Origin: an uncultured Maricaulis sp.
GTDB taxonomy: Bacteria; Pseudomonadota; Alphaproteobacteria; Caulobacterales; Maricaulaceae
Length of the DNA: 64,000 nt
Reading direction: 5' to 3'
Assembly: GCF_947259345.1 (NCBI RefSeq)
Contig: NZ_CAMYLS010000004.1
Span: forward strand, 1 to 64,000
Positions 53,831 through 63,518 of this stretch are shown piece by piece. The first letter of the stretch is position 1. Each line of letters opens with the position of its first letter. The notes below the pieces were generated by a model, which did not search any database, was not told where the DNA came from, and saw only the letters and a list, made by a program, of their open reading frames with translations. Both the position numbers and the translations under genes were made by a program.

Positions 53831-54469
53831 ATGGTGAGTGAAGGGCAGCGTCTCAGCGCCGCGAAGACAGGGTTCGAGTTTCCCCTCGAGCGGCTTGACC
53901 AGGCCTTTGGGTCCTTGGATTTCAAGCCTGTTAAGCTGTCCGAGATCGACGAGTTCCATGCCCTGGCCAACGATCTGATCGATGGCGAGATCGCCAGTGC
54001 GCAGGATATCGGCCGGGTTCAGGAATGGACCCGTCGCTCGCTCCACATGCGTCGCTGGAATGGCAGGCCTGACGGTTTCGTTGCCTCAATCCCGCTTAGC
54101 GAATCCGGCGTTTCCGCACTCCTCAGGGGCGAATTCGGTTTCGCGAATGCGCGTCGTGAGTGGGTATGCGGGCTCGAGGAAAGGGCGGCGGCGCTCCTGT
54201 CATGGGGTCTGGCAGGCCGGACGCCACATGCGCAAGCCGCCGCCTTGCGGGCGCTCCTGGTCGGTTGGCGCGGCTTCTATGACGATGTTCGTGTCTATGC
54301 GCGGGCGCGGACGACCGAGGGTAAGGCGCTGATGCGGCGCTTGAATTTTGAGATTTGTGCTTATCCGGACGGTGAAAGCCCGCTCTATGGCAGCACCGGC
54401 TTCCCGAAGAAGCTCGGCGACATGCTGTTAAAGCGGACCGTTCTCGGCGAATGGGAGGCTGCTTCGTGA
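53831..54469 (+). CDS. Degenerate GNAT-like protein
   Basis: A 212-residue protein starting MVSEGQRL. The middle and end look like a diverged N-acetyltransferase fold: RPDGFVASIPLSESGVSALL, then VRVYARARTTEGKALMRRLNFEICA, typical of the last GNAT strands. The usual acetyl-CoA Q/RxxGxG/A loop is not clear. I cannot name a family. It is first of a three-gene operon: its TGA overlaps the GTG start of the next gene (GTGA). Confidence 0.6.
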   Translation: MVSEGQRLSAAKTGFEFPLERLDQAFGSLDFKPVKLSEIDEFHALANDLIDGEIASAQDIGRVQEWTRRSLHMRRWNGRPDGFVASIPLSESGVSALLRGEFGFANARREWVCGLEERAAALLSWGLAGRTPHAQAAALRALLVGWRGFYDDVRVYARARTTEGKALMRRLNFEICAYPDGESPLYGSTGFPKKLGDMLLKRTVLGEWEAAS

Positions 54470-55068
54470 AAAACGCGATACCCGATAGTCTGGAAGTGAC
54501 CATCGCGCGCTCGCTCGACCAGGTGGTCATGGCGATGACCTTGCGCGGGGTCATCTATCTCGGCGAGCAATTCGCACCCTATGCCGAAGAGTATGACGGC
54601 AATGACTTTGTGGGGGCGGCGCATCTGATAGCCTGGCGCGGAAAGGAACCGGTCGGTGTCCTGCGCCTGCGCTTCTTTGCCGATTTCGCCAAGGTCGAGC
54701 GCGCCGCTGTCCTGCGACAGTATCGACGCTTCGGCGTCATGCGGGTGCTGATGCAGGAAGCCCAGCGTTACTCCGCGCGTCGCGGTTACAAGAAAATGCT
54801 CGGCCATGCCCAGCTCAATCGCGTGAAATACTGGCGGACCCACGGCTTCCGGATCCGGGCCGAGCGTCCCGAGTTCGGCTTCTCTGACTACAAATATGTC
54901 GAGATCGAGCGCGATCTGGTTCCGCCGGCCAATGCCATCACCATGAACACAGATCCCATGGTGGTCATCCGTCCCGATGGAGAATGGGACCGCCCGGGGC
55001 CATTTGACCTTTCGCTTGCGCGGATGCAAGAGGAAGAGGACGCGCGCAAGCCCGAGGAGGCCGCATGA
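54466..55068 (+). CDS. GNAT-family acyltransferase
   Basis: A 200-residue protein with a GTG start overlapping the preceding stop. The N-terminal half has AAHLIAWRGKEPVGVLRLRFF. The acetyl-CoA-binding region reads ERAAVLRQYRRFGVMRVLMQEAQRYSARRGYKKMLGHAQ, and KYWRTHGFRIRAERPEF completes the fold. The R/QxxGxG/A loop is only partly kept (RQYRRFGV). A 50-residue acidic C-terminal extension follows. Its stop overlaps the isochorismatase-like gene by 4 bases. Substrate unknown. Confidence 0.8.
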   Translation: MKNAIPDSLEVTIARSLDQVVMAMTLRGVIYLGEQFAPYAEEYDGNDFVGAAHLIAWRGKEPVGVLRLRFFADFAKVERAAVLRQYRRFGVMRVLMQEAQRYSARRGYKKMLGHAQLNRVKYWRTHGFRIRAERPEFGFSDYKYVEIERDLVPPANAITMNTDPMVVIRPDGEWDRPGPFDLSLARMQEEEDARKPEEAA

Positions 55069-55607
55069 CCTTTGCCGATCCCTGCCTGATCCTGCTGGAC
55101 TGTCAGCGCGACCAGGTGACCGGACCAAACGGAAAGGTCGATCCCGACAATCAGGCCGTGATTGATCGTATTGGTGACTTGCTGCGTCATGCCCGCCAAT
55201 CGGGATGGCGTGTCTGTCATTGCCAGTTCCAGGGCGAGGGATCAGCCGCCGGGCGCGCGCCGATCGACGGATTGCGGCCGACGGCCCAGGAGGCTGTTTT
55301 CAAACGTCGCGGCCTCTCGGCCTTCTCCGACCCGTTCTTCCACCAGGTATTGGCGCGCAGCGCCGGGTCGAGCGCACTGCTCGTCGGCTTTTCAGCGCCT
55401 TTCTCAATCCTGGCGACGGTTTTCGACGATGCCAATCGCGACAAGACCCTGACCGTTGTTCCCGAAGCGGTTGGTGCGCTGGCGGTCGAGCCTCGCGATG
55501 TCGCCGAGACCCGCTCCATGGCGTTTGATCTGGTTTCGCGTATGGCGCCGACCATGAGCTGGGATCGCCTGACCCAAGGCTGGTCGAGCGAGATGCCGGC
55601 GGTCTGA
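55065..55607 (+). CDS. Isochorismatase-fold protein lacking the nucleophile cysteine
   Basis: A 180-residue isochorismatase/nicotinamidase-like protein. The catalytic Asp12 (LILLDCQRD) and Lys80 (EAVFKRRGLSAF) are present. The cysteine normally found before the LATA-type helix is Ser114 in LLVGFSAPFSILATVF. It is therefore probably not a classical cysteine hydrolase; it could have changed chemistry or bind a small molecule. It is third gene of the CtrA-box/GNAT operon. Confidence 0.78.
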   Translation: MTFADPCLILLDCQRDQVTGPNGKVDPDNQAVIDRIGDLLRHARQSGWRVCHCQFQGEGSAAGRAPIDGLRPTAQEAVFKRRGLSAFSDPFFHQVLARSAGSSALLVGFSAPFSILATVFDDANRDKTLTVVPEAVGALAVEPRDVAETRSMAFDLVSRMAPTMSWDRLTQGWSSEMPAV

Positions 55608-55732
55608 CTACGGTCACCGAATACCGAGGCTGGTTCACAAGTGAGTGATGCGGCGGTTTCCTGTTCGAATTCATGAGAAATCTGCCCACTCCGGACTTTA
55701 AATCCGGAACCGGCTTTCTACATGTGGACTCG

Positions 55733-55893
55733 TAGCGGATAACGGCCGGTGCGGCTTTCCCCCAGCCAGCCAGGCCGAACCCGCTAGCGATGAACAGGCC
55801 TCTAAGTGCGTCCCCCCAGCCTGCCTATGAGGTCTGCCAGGCGCCGTCGGGTTCCCCTGTCCCTACCCGACGGCGCCGTTATCGCTACCTTTT
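55733..55893 (+). ncRNA. Candidate structured RNA, unclassified
   Basis: In the 400-base gap before the glutamate dehydrogenase gene a compact fold is possible. TAGCG-(G)-ATAACG (55733-55744) pairs with CGTTATCGCTA (55877-55887), closing a 155-base unit. CAGGCCTC (55795-55802) pairs with GAGGTCTG (55829-55836). GGCGCCGTCGGGT (55840-55852) pairs perfectly with ACCCGACGGCGCC (55865-55877). CGGCC/GGCCG (55743-55747, 55773-55777) can add another stem. CCTTTTCC follows the closing stem. Size and layout recall 6S RNA, but I cannot match conserved 6S sequence. Another weak hairpin, TCCGGA/TCCGGA, is at 55690-55708. Strand and expression are unproven; the rest of the gap shows nothing further. Confidence 0.5.
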
Positions 55894-56007
55894 CCAGCCC
55901 TGACAAAAAGAATGGCACGTTTGCGTTTTCAACGGCGTAGGCGGGTTGCGTGCATCTCAAACAGGACTAGGGTCGGTGCACAAACACAACAGTCCAGGGA
56001 GCGCCAC

Positions 56008-59000
56008 ATGGGGGCGGTCGTCGGAGTCGCGCACGCTTACAGCCGCGCAGATTTCATGGAGGCGGCGCGGAAGCGCTGGCTCGAGCTTTTCGGCGCCGAA
56101 TGCGGTGAGACCGGAAACTCTTTCTTCTCACAGATTTACGATGACGCACTTGCCGAGGATCTAGAGCGGGTTGGTCCGGCAGATCTCGCCGCACTGAGTC
56201 TGGATTTCTGGCAATTCGGCGCGACAAGGCCCGGCGACGACATTCTCGTCCGCATGAGAACCGCGACCCATGCGGATGGCACCGACCTGCCGCGTGACGT
56301 GCTGGAAATCATCGGGCGCGACCGACCTTTCATCGTCGACTCGGTGATGGGGGAGGTCGGGGCGCAGGGCCATGACATCACCGCGATGTTCCACCCGATT
56401 GTTCAGGTTCGCCGGGATAATAGTGGTGCGCGAGTCCCGGAAGGCGGTCGTTGCCTCGCCGAGTCCATGATCCAGGTACATCTTCCGCCGCTGGACGAAT
56501 TGTCACGCCGCACTCTGATCGAGGGCGTTACCGCGACTCTGGATGATGTCCGCGTTGCCGTTGAGGACTGGACCGACATGCGGGCCCAGATGGATGATGC
56601 CATCGCTCACCTCGCAGGTGCGCGAACCCATGCGTCACCAGACGAGCTGGCCGAGGCCATGGAATTCCTGCGTTGGCTGCGGGACGACCATTTCGCCTTC
56701 CTGGGCTGCCGGGTCTATGATTTCGAAGTCGATGATGACGGCTCGATGGCGCAGCGCCATCCGCGGGTCCGACCGGAAACCGGGCGCGGCGTACTGCGCG
56801 ATCCCGATCGCCATGTCCTCCGCAAGGGATCCGAACCCGCCGTCCTGACGCCGGCCATCGAAACCTTCCTGCGAGAACCCACCCCGCTGATCGTGGCGAA
56901 GGCCAATATGAAGTCGCGCGTCCATCGCCGCGTCTACATGGATTATATCGGTGTCAAACGGTATCGCGAGGATGGCGCCGTCATCGGCGAGGCCCGCTTT
57001 GTTGGCCTGTTTACCGCGGAAGCCTATGACCAGAGCGCTAGTGCCGTACCGCTGATCCGGCGCAAGGTGCGCCGCGTGCTGGAACGCGCCGGCAAGACGC
57101 CGGGCACGCACTCGGCCAAGAAGCTGCGCAATACCGTCGAGAATTTCCCGCGCGATGAACTCTTCCAGATGGACGAGAATGATCTGCTGGAAATCTCCCT
57201 GGGTATTCTGCACCTGCATGACCGCCCGCGAACAAAGCTCTTTATCCGGCGTGACCAGTTTGACCGGTTCGTCTCGGCCCTGCTCTTTGTCCCGCGTGAC
57301 CGCTATAACTCAAAGGTCCGCGAACAGGCCGGCGAATTGATCCGCGAAGCCTTTGGTGGCCGCCTCTCTGCCTTTTACCCACAATTCGGCGACAGCTCGC
57401 TGGCGCGTGTCCATTACATTATCGGCCTCAACCCGTTTGATCACCCGGAACCGGATACGGCGGAGCTCGAACGCAAGGTCGGTCGCCTGGCCCGCACCTG
57501 GGAAGACGATCTGGAAACCCATGTCCGCCGCAATGCCCCGGAAAAGATCCGGATGCGGATGGGCGCCTATCAGGACGCCTTCAAGGCCGGGTATCGCGAA
57601 CTCTATGATCCGGAGGAGGCGCTCGCCGATGTCCTCAAGATGGAATCGCTTGAGGGGTCGGAAAAGGTCGCCGTGCGCGTCTATCGCGAGGCGGATGACA
57701 ACGAGACGGACTTGCGCCTGAAGATCTATCGTGTCGGTCGGCCGGTATCGCTGTCGCGTGTCATGCCTGTGCTGGAAAATCTCGGCCTTTATGTGGTGCA
57801 GGAGACCGGATTTCCGGTGGATCGCCGCGGTGCTGATGGCGAGGCATTCGACCGGGCCCACGTCCATGATTTCGAGATGAAATCTGACGCGCTCAAGGGC
57901 CGCGACCTGGCGGAGTTGGCTCCCAGCCTCGAAGAGGCGCTGATGGCAGTCGCCGATGGCCGGGCCGAGGATGACGGCTTCAACCGCCTCATCGTCGAGA
58001 TCGGCGTGACCTGGCGTGAGGCCGCTTTCCTGCGGACTTGCGCCCGCTATCGCCAGCAGACCGGTCTCGACCCATCACAAGCGATCCAGGAAGAGGCGCT
58101 GGCCGCCTATCCGGGGATTGCGCGCGGATTGCTGGAACTGGCACGGGTCAAATTCGATCCCGATTTCACCGACGACCAGAAAGTAAGGTCGGATGCGGTC
58201 TGGGATGTTTCGGATTCGCTGCGCAAACAGCTCGATGATGTTGCCAGCCTCGACCACGACCGAGCTCTCCGGCGCATTTTTCACCTGATAGAAGCGACGC
58301 TGCGGACGAATTTTTATCAGAAGGGCGAGGACGGTCAGCCGAAATCCCGCATCGCGATCAAGATCGCCAGCGAGTTGCTGGAAGAATTGCCGCTGCCCAA
58401 GCCTTATCGAGAAATCTTCGTCTGGTCGCCGGATGTCGAGGGTGTCCACCTTCGCTTCGGCCCGGTCGCCCGTGGCGGCCTGCGCTGGTCTGACCGCCGC
58501 GACGATTTCCGAACGGAAGTGCTGGGTCTGGTCAAGGCCCAACAGGTCAAGAATGCGGTCATCGTCCCGGTCGGGTCCAAGGGGGGATTCTATCCGAAAT
58601 CCCTGCCCCGAAACGGTTCGCGCGAAGACGTGTTTGAAGCCGGTCGCGAAGCCTACAAGACCTTTATTCGCGGTCTGCTCGACCTGACCGACAATATTGT
58701 CGACGATGTCGTCATCCATCCGGACGGCACCGCGTGCTGGGATGATGACGATCCCTATCTGGTTGTCGCGGCCGACAAGGGGACGGCGACTTTCTCGGAC
58801 ACGGCCAATGGTCTCGCCACGGACGAGTTCGATTTCTGGCTCGGCGACGCTTTCGCGTCCGGCGGTTCGGCCGGCTATGACCACAAGAAGATGGGCATTA
58901 CGGCGCGGGGCGCCTGGGAATCGGTGAAGCGCCACTTCCGTGAGATGGGCAAGGACATTCAATCTGAACCCTTCACGGTGATCGGCGTCGGTGACATGTC

Positions 59001-60933
59001 TGGCGATGTCTTTGGCAATGGCATGCTCTTGTCGAAACAGATCCGCCTGGTCGCGGCCTTTGATCACCGGGACATTTTCATCGATCCCGATCCGGGCGAT
59101 CCGGAGACGATGTGGGAAGAGCGCAAGCGATTGTTCGACCTGCCGAGAACCTCCTGGCAGGACTATGACAAGTCCCTCATTTCCAAGGGTGGCGGAATCT
59201 TTGCCCGGTCGGCGAAGTCGATCCAGTTGAGCGCCGAGATCAAGGCACTCGCCGGTTTGACCAAGGATAGTGTCAGCCCGATCGAACTCATAAACGCCCT
59301 GCTGAAGGCCGACGTCGAGCTGATGTGGTTCGGCGGTATCGGCACTTATGCCAAAGCCACCTTCGAGCAGCATTGGGAAGTCGGCGACAAGACGAATGAC
59401 GGCTTGCGGGTGAATGCCAATGAAGTGCGGGCCAAGGTTATTGGCGAAGGCGCCAATCTGGGTTTCACCCAGGCGGCACGCATTGAATATGGCCGTCATG
59501 GCGGGCGAGCCAATGCCGACTTCATCGACAACTCGGCCGGCGTCGACAGTTCCGACCATGAGGTCAATATCAAGATCCTCCTGCGCCCGATGGTCCGCAA
59601 TGGCGATATGAGCCGCGACGCGCGCGACAAATTGCTGGAATCGATGACGGATGACGTCGCGACCCATGTCTTGCGTCACAATTACGATCAGTCCCTGGCG
59701 ATCTCGCTGGCCGAGCACACCTCGGCAGCGGACCTGGATGCGCATGAGCGCTTCATGGCGCGTCTCGAGGAGTTGGGTCAGCTGGACCGCGAAGTAGAGG
59801 GATTGCCCTCGGTCGAGCAGGTACGTGGCCTGAAGGCGCGGGAACAGGGCCTGACCCGGCCAGAGCTTGCCGTGCTCAACTCCTACGCCAAGATTACCCT
59901 GTTTGATCAGCTGGTGGCGTCCGACGTGCCGGATGACCCGCATTTCAGGTCCATGTTGGTCGGATACTTCCCCAAGGGTTTGCATGACTACCGCGACGCG
60001 ATGGAGGGACATCGCTTGCGTCGGGAAATCATCTCGACCGTCCTGGCCAACGAGATGATCAATCTGGGTGGACCGACTTTCATCCACCGCGCCATCGATT
60101 CCACGACCGCGGCAGTGCCTGCTATCGCCCGGGCGTTCGAAGCCGGTCGCCAGATCTTCGGTTTTGCCGAGATAACCAAGGCGATCAATGCGCTAGACAA
60201 CAAGGCGCCGGCCGCAGTCCAGGTTCAGCTGCACGAGGAAATCATCCGCCTTCTGCGCCGCCAAACCTATTGGCTGGTCCGTCGTGGTCGCAATCAGAAA
60301 TCTTCGGGTCCGGATTCCATTACCGAAGTGATCGAGGCCTATCAGCCCGGTGTCCAGAAGCTGCGGTCCATGGTGCACGAGATCATCTCGACGCATGAAC
60401 GTCGCGGCGTGAAGGCGCGCCAGAAGCGCTTCATCGAGGCCGGTGCCCCTGACGATATCGCGCTCGCTGTTGCCGAGCTGCGTCCGTTGACGTCCTCGAC
60501 GGATGTGATCGACATGGCGATGGGGTCTGACTGGCCGCTTGCCTCGACCGCATATATTTACCACGCGGTTGGCGCACGCTTTAAGTTCGACCGTTTGCGC
60601 GGCCTCGGTCAGGAAGTCTCCTCTGAACTGCATTGGGACCGTTTGGCCGTGCGGCGTCTCATGGAAGATTTCTACGCCAGCCAGCAAGCCTTTACCGCCT
60701 CGGCGATGCAGTTTGCCGTCCAGGCAGGCGGATCGTTGGCGTCCGGCGTCGAGGAGCCATCACGCGAATGGGCCGACGCACTGGTCGAAGCGTGGAACAC
60801 AATCAATGAGGAAGAGGCGGGTCGCGTCGACTCGGTTCAGCGGCAGCTCGATGAATCCGGCAGCTGGACCCTGTCCAAACTGGCCATTGCCTCGACCCAG
60901 CTCGGTGAGATGGCGGCCGTTGTTCAGCCGTGA
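56008..60933 (+). CDS. NAD-specific glutamate dehydrogenase, large type
   Basis: A 1641-residue L-GDH of the giant (GDH-180) class that converts glutamate to 2-oxoglutarate with NAD. AGGGAG precedes the ATG at 56008 by 8 bases; the frame open to 55912 has an arginine-rich, unlikely N-terminus. The N-terminal ACT-like half contains DRPFIVDSVMGEVGAQGHDI. The catalytic core has RFGPVARGGLRWSDRRDDFRTEVLG, KNAVIVPVGSKGGF, DPGDPETMWEERKRLFDLPR and EGANLGFTQAARIEYGRHGGR. The C-terminal part has RPELAVLNSYAKI. Alphaproteobacteria use this enzyme for glutamate catabolism. Confidence 0.96.
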   Translation: MGAVVGVAHAYSRADFMEAARKRWLELFGAECGETGNSFFSQIYDDALAEDLERVGPADLAALSLDFWQFGATRPGDDILVRMRTATHADGTDLPRDVLEIIGRDRPFIVDSVMGEVGAQGHDITAMFHPIVQVRRDNSGARVPEGGRCLAESMIQVHLPPLDELSRRTLIEGVTATLDDVRVAVEDWTDMRAQMDDAIAHLAGARTHASPDELAEAMEFLRWLRDDHFAFLGCRVYDFEVDDDGSMAQRHPRVRPETGRGVLRDPDRHVLRKGSEPAVLTPAIETFLREPTPLIVAKANMKSRVHRRVYMDYIGVKRYREDGAVIGEARFVGLFTAEAYDQSASAVPLIRRKVRRVLERAGKTPGTHSAKKLRNTVENFPRDELFQMDENDLLEISLGILHLHDRPRTKLFIRRDQFDRFVSALLFVPRDRYNSKVREQAGELIREAFGGRLSAFYPQFGDSSLARVHYIIGLNPFDHPEPDTAELERKVGRLARTWEDDLETHVRRNAPEKIRMRMGAYQDAFKAGYRELYDPEEALADVLKMESLEGSEKVAVRVYREADDNETDLRLKIYRVGRPVSLSRVMPVLENLGLYVVQETGFPVDRRGADGEAFDRAHVHDFEMKSDALKGRDLAELAPSLEEALMAVADGRAEDDGFNRLIVEIGVTWREAAFLRTCARYRQQTGLDPSQAIQEEALAAYPGIARGLLELARVKFDPDFTDDQKVRSDAVWDVSDSLRKQLDDVASLDHDRALRRIFHLIEATLRTNFYQKGEDGQPKSRIAIKIASELLEELPLPKPYREIFVWSPDVEGVHLRFGPVARGGLRWSDRRDDFRTEVLGLVKAQQVKNAVIVPVGSKGGFYPKSLPRNGSREDVFEAGREAYKTFIRGLLDLTDNIVDDVVIHPDGTACWDDDDPYLVVAADKGTATFSDTANGLATDEFDFWLGDAFASGGSAGYDHKKMGITARGAWESVKRHFREMGKDIQSEPFTVIGVGDMSGDVFGNGMLLSKQIRLVAAFDHRDIFIDPDPGDPETMWEERKRLFDLPRTSWQDYDKSLISKGGGIFARSAKSIQLSAEIKALAGLTKDSVSPIELINALLKADVELMWFGGIGTYAKATFEQHWEVGDKTNDGLRVNANEVRAKVIGEGANLGFTQAARIEYGRHGGRANADFIDNSAGVDSSDHEVNIKILLRPMVRNGDMSRDARDKLLESMTDDVATHVLRHNYDQSLAISLAEHTSAADLDAHERFMARLEELGQLDREVEGLPSVEQVRGLKAREQGLTRPELAVLNSYAKITLFDQLVASDVPDDPHFRSMLVGYFPKGLHDYRDAMEGHRLRREIISTVLANEMINLGGPTFIHRAIDSTTAAVPAIARAFEAGRQIFGFAEITKAINALDNKAPAAVQVQLHEEIIRLLRRQTYWLVRRGRNQKSSGPDSITEVIEAYQPGVQKLRSMVHEIISTHERRGVKARQKRFIEAGAPDDIALAVAELRPLTSSTDVIDMAMGSDWPLASTAYIYHAVGARFKFDRLRGLGQEVSSELHWDRLAVRRLMEDFYASQQAFTASAMQFAVQAGGSLASGVEEPSREWADALVEAWNTINEEEAGRVDSVQRQLDESGSWTLSKLAIASTQLGEMAAVVQP

Positions 60934-61796
60934 TCGGCGAAGGCTTCCTCCAGCCATAAAATGATGCGGGCGCGTGCTCTTTGAGCCGCGCCCGCATCGT
61001 ATCTCATTCGCGGATCCGGCGGACCGTTGCGCTCGTCGAACGCGTGGGTCACTTCAGGCCAGTATTCATAACCAAAGCGCCGCCCCGACTCGGCCGCCCG
61101 AATGACCAGACGCTGACAATCGCGCGCGGGCGCCACAACGTCACGTCCACCAAGAATGACATAGAGCGGAATTCCCGCACCAAACTCCCCTCCGTCGGCG
61201 CGGACAGGAAATCCGCAATACGGATATAACCCGATCGCCGCCCGAACGCCTGGTAGGGCGCGGTCCGGCTGGGGCGAGAGCGATGGCGCGGCGCGGCCCT
61301 CGGCGGCATAGGCGAGGGCTTCCAGCAGTGTCCAGCCGCCATGACTCCAGCCGATCAGGGCCAGGCGATCCGCATCGATGCCGGGCGTTTCGGATGCAAT
61401 CGCGATCGCGGCGGGGATGTCGGCGGCGCGCTCCTGTCCCCATAAGCGCTGGGCGGTACAGACCTGCGTCATGGCGGCGAAGCGCCCGATTCCGCGTGCG
61501 CTGTTGGAATCGACGAGCACAACCCCATAACCTGCCGCCAGGAGCGCGGCTGCATAGTCTTCCTGCACACTCCTCTGACCGCCGCATCCGTGCAGGAAGA
61601 TCGCCGCCGGTACCGGTCCATCGGCCATGGCTGGCAGCCGGATCTCGACGTGGTTACGCAGGAGCGCGGCCTGCGCGTCCAGCGTGCGCTCGGGTACGGA
61701 CCATCCGGTGAAATTTCCGATCGCGCAGGCTCCGAGCCCGGCCACAAGGACGAACAGGGCGATGAGGAGCAGGCGAGCAGGTAGGGGCCAAGACAT
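60924..61796 (-). CDS. Dienelactone-hydrolase-like lipoprotein
   Basis: A 290-residue alpha/beta hydrolase. The N-terminus MSWPLPARLLLIALFVLVAGLGAC is a signal with a lipobox-like end (Cys24). AAIFLHGCGGQRSV forms the oxyanion region and GWSHGGWTLLEAL the nucleophile elbow. VILGGRDVVAPARDC and YEYWPEVTHAFDE supply the acid and histidine. The last 10 bases overlap the end of the convergent glutamate dehydrogenase gene. Confidence 0.82.
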   Translation of the reverse strand: MSWPLPARLLLIALFVLVAGLGACAIGNFTGWSVPERTLDAQAALLRNHVEIRLPAMADGPVPAAIFLHGCGGQRSVQEDYAAALLAAGYGVVLVDSNSARGIGRFAAMTQVCTAQRLWGQERAADIPAAIAIASETPGIDADRLALIGWSHGGWTLLEALAYAAEGRAAPSLSPQPDRALPGVRAAIGLYPYCGFPVRADGGEFGAGIPLYVILGGRDVVAPARDCQRLVIRAAESGRRFGYEYWPEVTHAFDERNGPPDPRMRYDAGAAQRARARIILWLEEAFADHG

Positions 61797-61860
61797 GCCT
61801 GCACAGTGAAGCCATTGCGCCCTGTCGCGCAATGCTTCGTTGATTCACTTGCGACGCGCC

Positions 61861-63456
61861 TTAGTGGCGGAAGTGACGCATCCCGGTGAAGACCATGGCC
61901 ACGCCCGCTTCGTTGGCAGCCGCGATGACCTCTTCGTCCCGGATCGAGCCACCCGGCTGAATGACCGCTGTGGCACCCGCTTCCACCGCGGCATGCAGTC
62001 CGTCAGCGAAGGGGAAGAAGGCATCGGACGCACACACCGACCCCTGGGTCCTCGGTTCGTCCCAGCCATTCTCGGCAGCTGTCGCTTCAGCCTTGCGAAC
62101 TGCCAGGCGGGCGGCCTCCAGGCGGCTGGTCTGACCCATGCCAATCCCGGCTGTCGACCCATTGCGAGCATACACAATCGCATTGGACTTCACGTGTTTG
62201 ACGACTTTCCAGCCAAACAGGAGATCAGCCAGCTCAGCGTCGGTCGGCGCGCGCTCGGTCACGACTTTGAGGTCATCTGTGCCAATCATGCCGGTATCGC
62301 GCTCCTGAACGAGCAGGCCGCCAGCGACCGTTTTGGTCAGCCAACCGCCCTGGGCCGGATCCGGCATGCCGCCGGTCAGCAAAACCCGCAGATTGGATTT
62401 GGCCGAAAGGACCGCCAATGCATCCTCGTCTGCATCCGGTGCGATAACGACTTCGGTGAAAATCTTAACAAGCTCGCCGGCGGTATCGGCGTCGAGAGTC
62501 CGATTCATCGCAACGATTCCGCCAAAGGCTGAAATCGGATCGGCGGCGAAAGCTCTCTCATAGGCGACCGCCAGATCGTCATGCAGCGCAACGCCGCAAG
62601 GATTGGCGTGTTTGACGATGACCACGGCAGCCTTGTCATCGGATGCGAACTCGCCGGCCAGCTCGAAGGCGGCGTCCGCGTCGGCCAGATTGTTATAGCT
62701 CAGCGCCTTGCCCTGGACCTGGCGACCGGTTGCGATACCCGGCCGGTTCTCGGCGCTGGTGTAGAAGGCCGCATTCTGGTGCGGGTTCTCGCCGTAGCGC
62801 AGCGCTTGGGTCAGCGCCCCACCGAAAGCCCGATAGGCCGGGGCCGGGTCTTCCAGAGCATCCGCAAACCAGGCCGAAATCGCGGCATCATAGGCTGCGG
62901 TGCGAGCATAGGCCTTGGCAGCCAGCGCCTTCCGGAGATCAAGGCTGGAATGGCCGTCAAACTGAGCCATCTCGCCCAGGACGCGATCGACATCCTCGCC
63001 ATCGCAACAGACATTCACCCAGGCATGGTTCTTGGCTGCAGCGCGAATCATCGCCGGTCCACCGATGTCGATATTCTCCACACAATCCGCATACTCCGCG
63101 CCCTTGGCGACGGTTTCCTCGAACGGGTAGAGATTGACATAAAGCAGGTCGATATAGGGGATGCCGTGCTCGCTCATCGCGGCGCGGTCATCACCATTAT
63201 CGCGACGACCCAGTAATCCGCCATGCACACGCGGGTGCAGGGTCTTGAGACGGCCGTCCATCATTTCCGGAAAATCCGTGACCTCCGAGACGTCCTTCGC
63301 AGGAATGCCGGCATCCTTGAGAGCGCTCAGCGTGCCCCCTGTGGACAGGATTTCGACGCCAGCATCGGCGAGCTGGCGCCCGCGCTCGACAAGACCGGAT
63401 TTGTCGGAGACTGAAATCAGGGCGCGGCGGACGGGGGCGTGGTCATGGTCGGACAT
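61861..63456 (-). CDS. purH: Bifunctional AICAR formyltransferase / IMP cyclohydrolase
   Basis: A 531-residue enzyme for the last two steps of IMP synthesis. The N-terminal cyclohydrolase domain has [31 protein letters not shown] and [18 protein letters not shown]. The transformylase domain has [39 protein letters not shown] and the C-terminal [40 protein letters not shown]. Confidence 0.97.
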   Translation of the reverse strand: MSDHDHAPVRRALISVSDKSGLVERGRQLADAGVEILSTGGTLSALKDAGIPAKDVSEVTDFPEMMDGRLKTLHPRVHGGLLGRRDNGDDRAAMSEHGIPYIDLLYVNLYPFEETVAKGAEYADCVENIDIGGPAMIRAAAKNHAWVNVCCDGEDVDRVLGEMAQFDGHSSLDLRKALAAKAYARTAAYDAAISAWFADALEDPAPAYRAFGGALTQALRYGENPHQNAAFYTSAENRPGIATGRQVQGKALSYNNLADADAAFELAGEFASDDKAAVVIVKHANPCGVALHDDLAVAYERAFAADPISAFGGIVAMNRTLDADTAGELVKIFTEVVIAPDADEDALAVLSAKSNLRVLLTGGMPDPAQGGWLTKTVAGGLLVQERDTGMIGTDDLKVVTERAPTDAELADLLFGWKVVKHVKSNAIVYARNGSTAGIGMGQTSRLEAARLAVRKAEATAAENGWDEPRTQGSVCASDAFFPFADGLHAAVEAGATAVIQPGGSIRDEEVIAAANEAGVAMVFTGMRHFRH

Positions 63457-63518
63457 GGAATGGTCTCCATTGCTTCATGCCGTTGATCCGCGGCGAGGTA
63501 TCACGGCGGGCCATCAAG

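Noticed and set aside
55690-55708. TCCGGA dyad as the isochorismatase operon terminator
   Set aside because: The stem is only 6 bp, is 82 bases after the stop and has no T run; too weak to call.
58075-60087. 670-codon minus-strand frame
   Set aside because: Antisense to the glutamate dehydrogenase gene, whose catalytic motifs are all on the plus strand.
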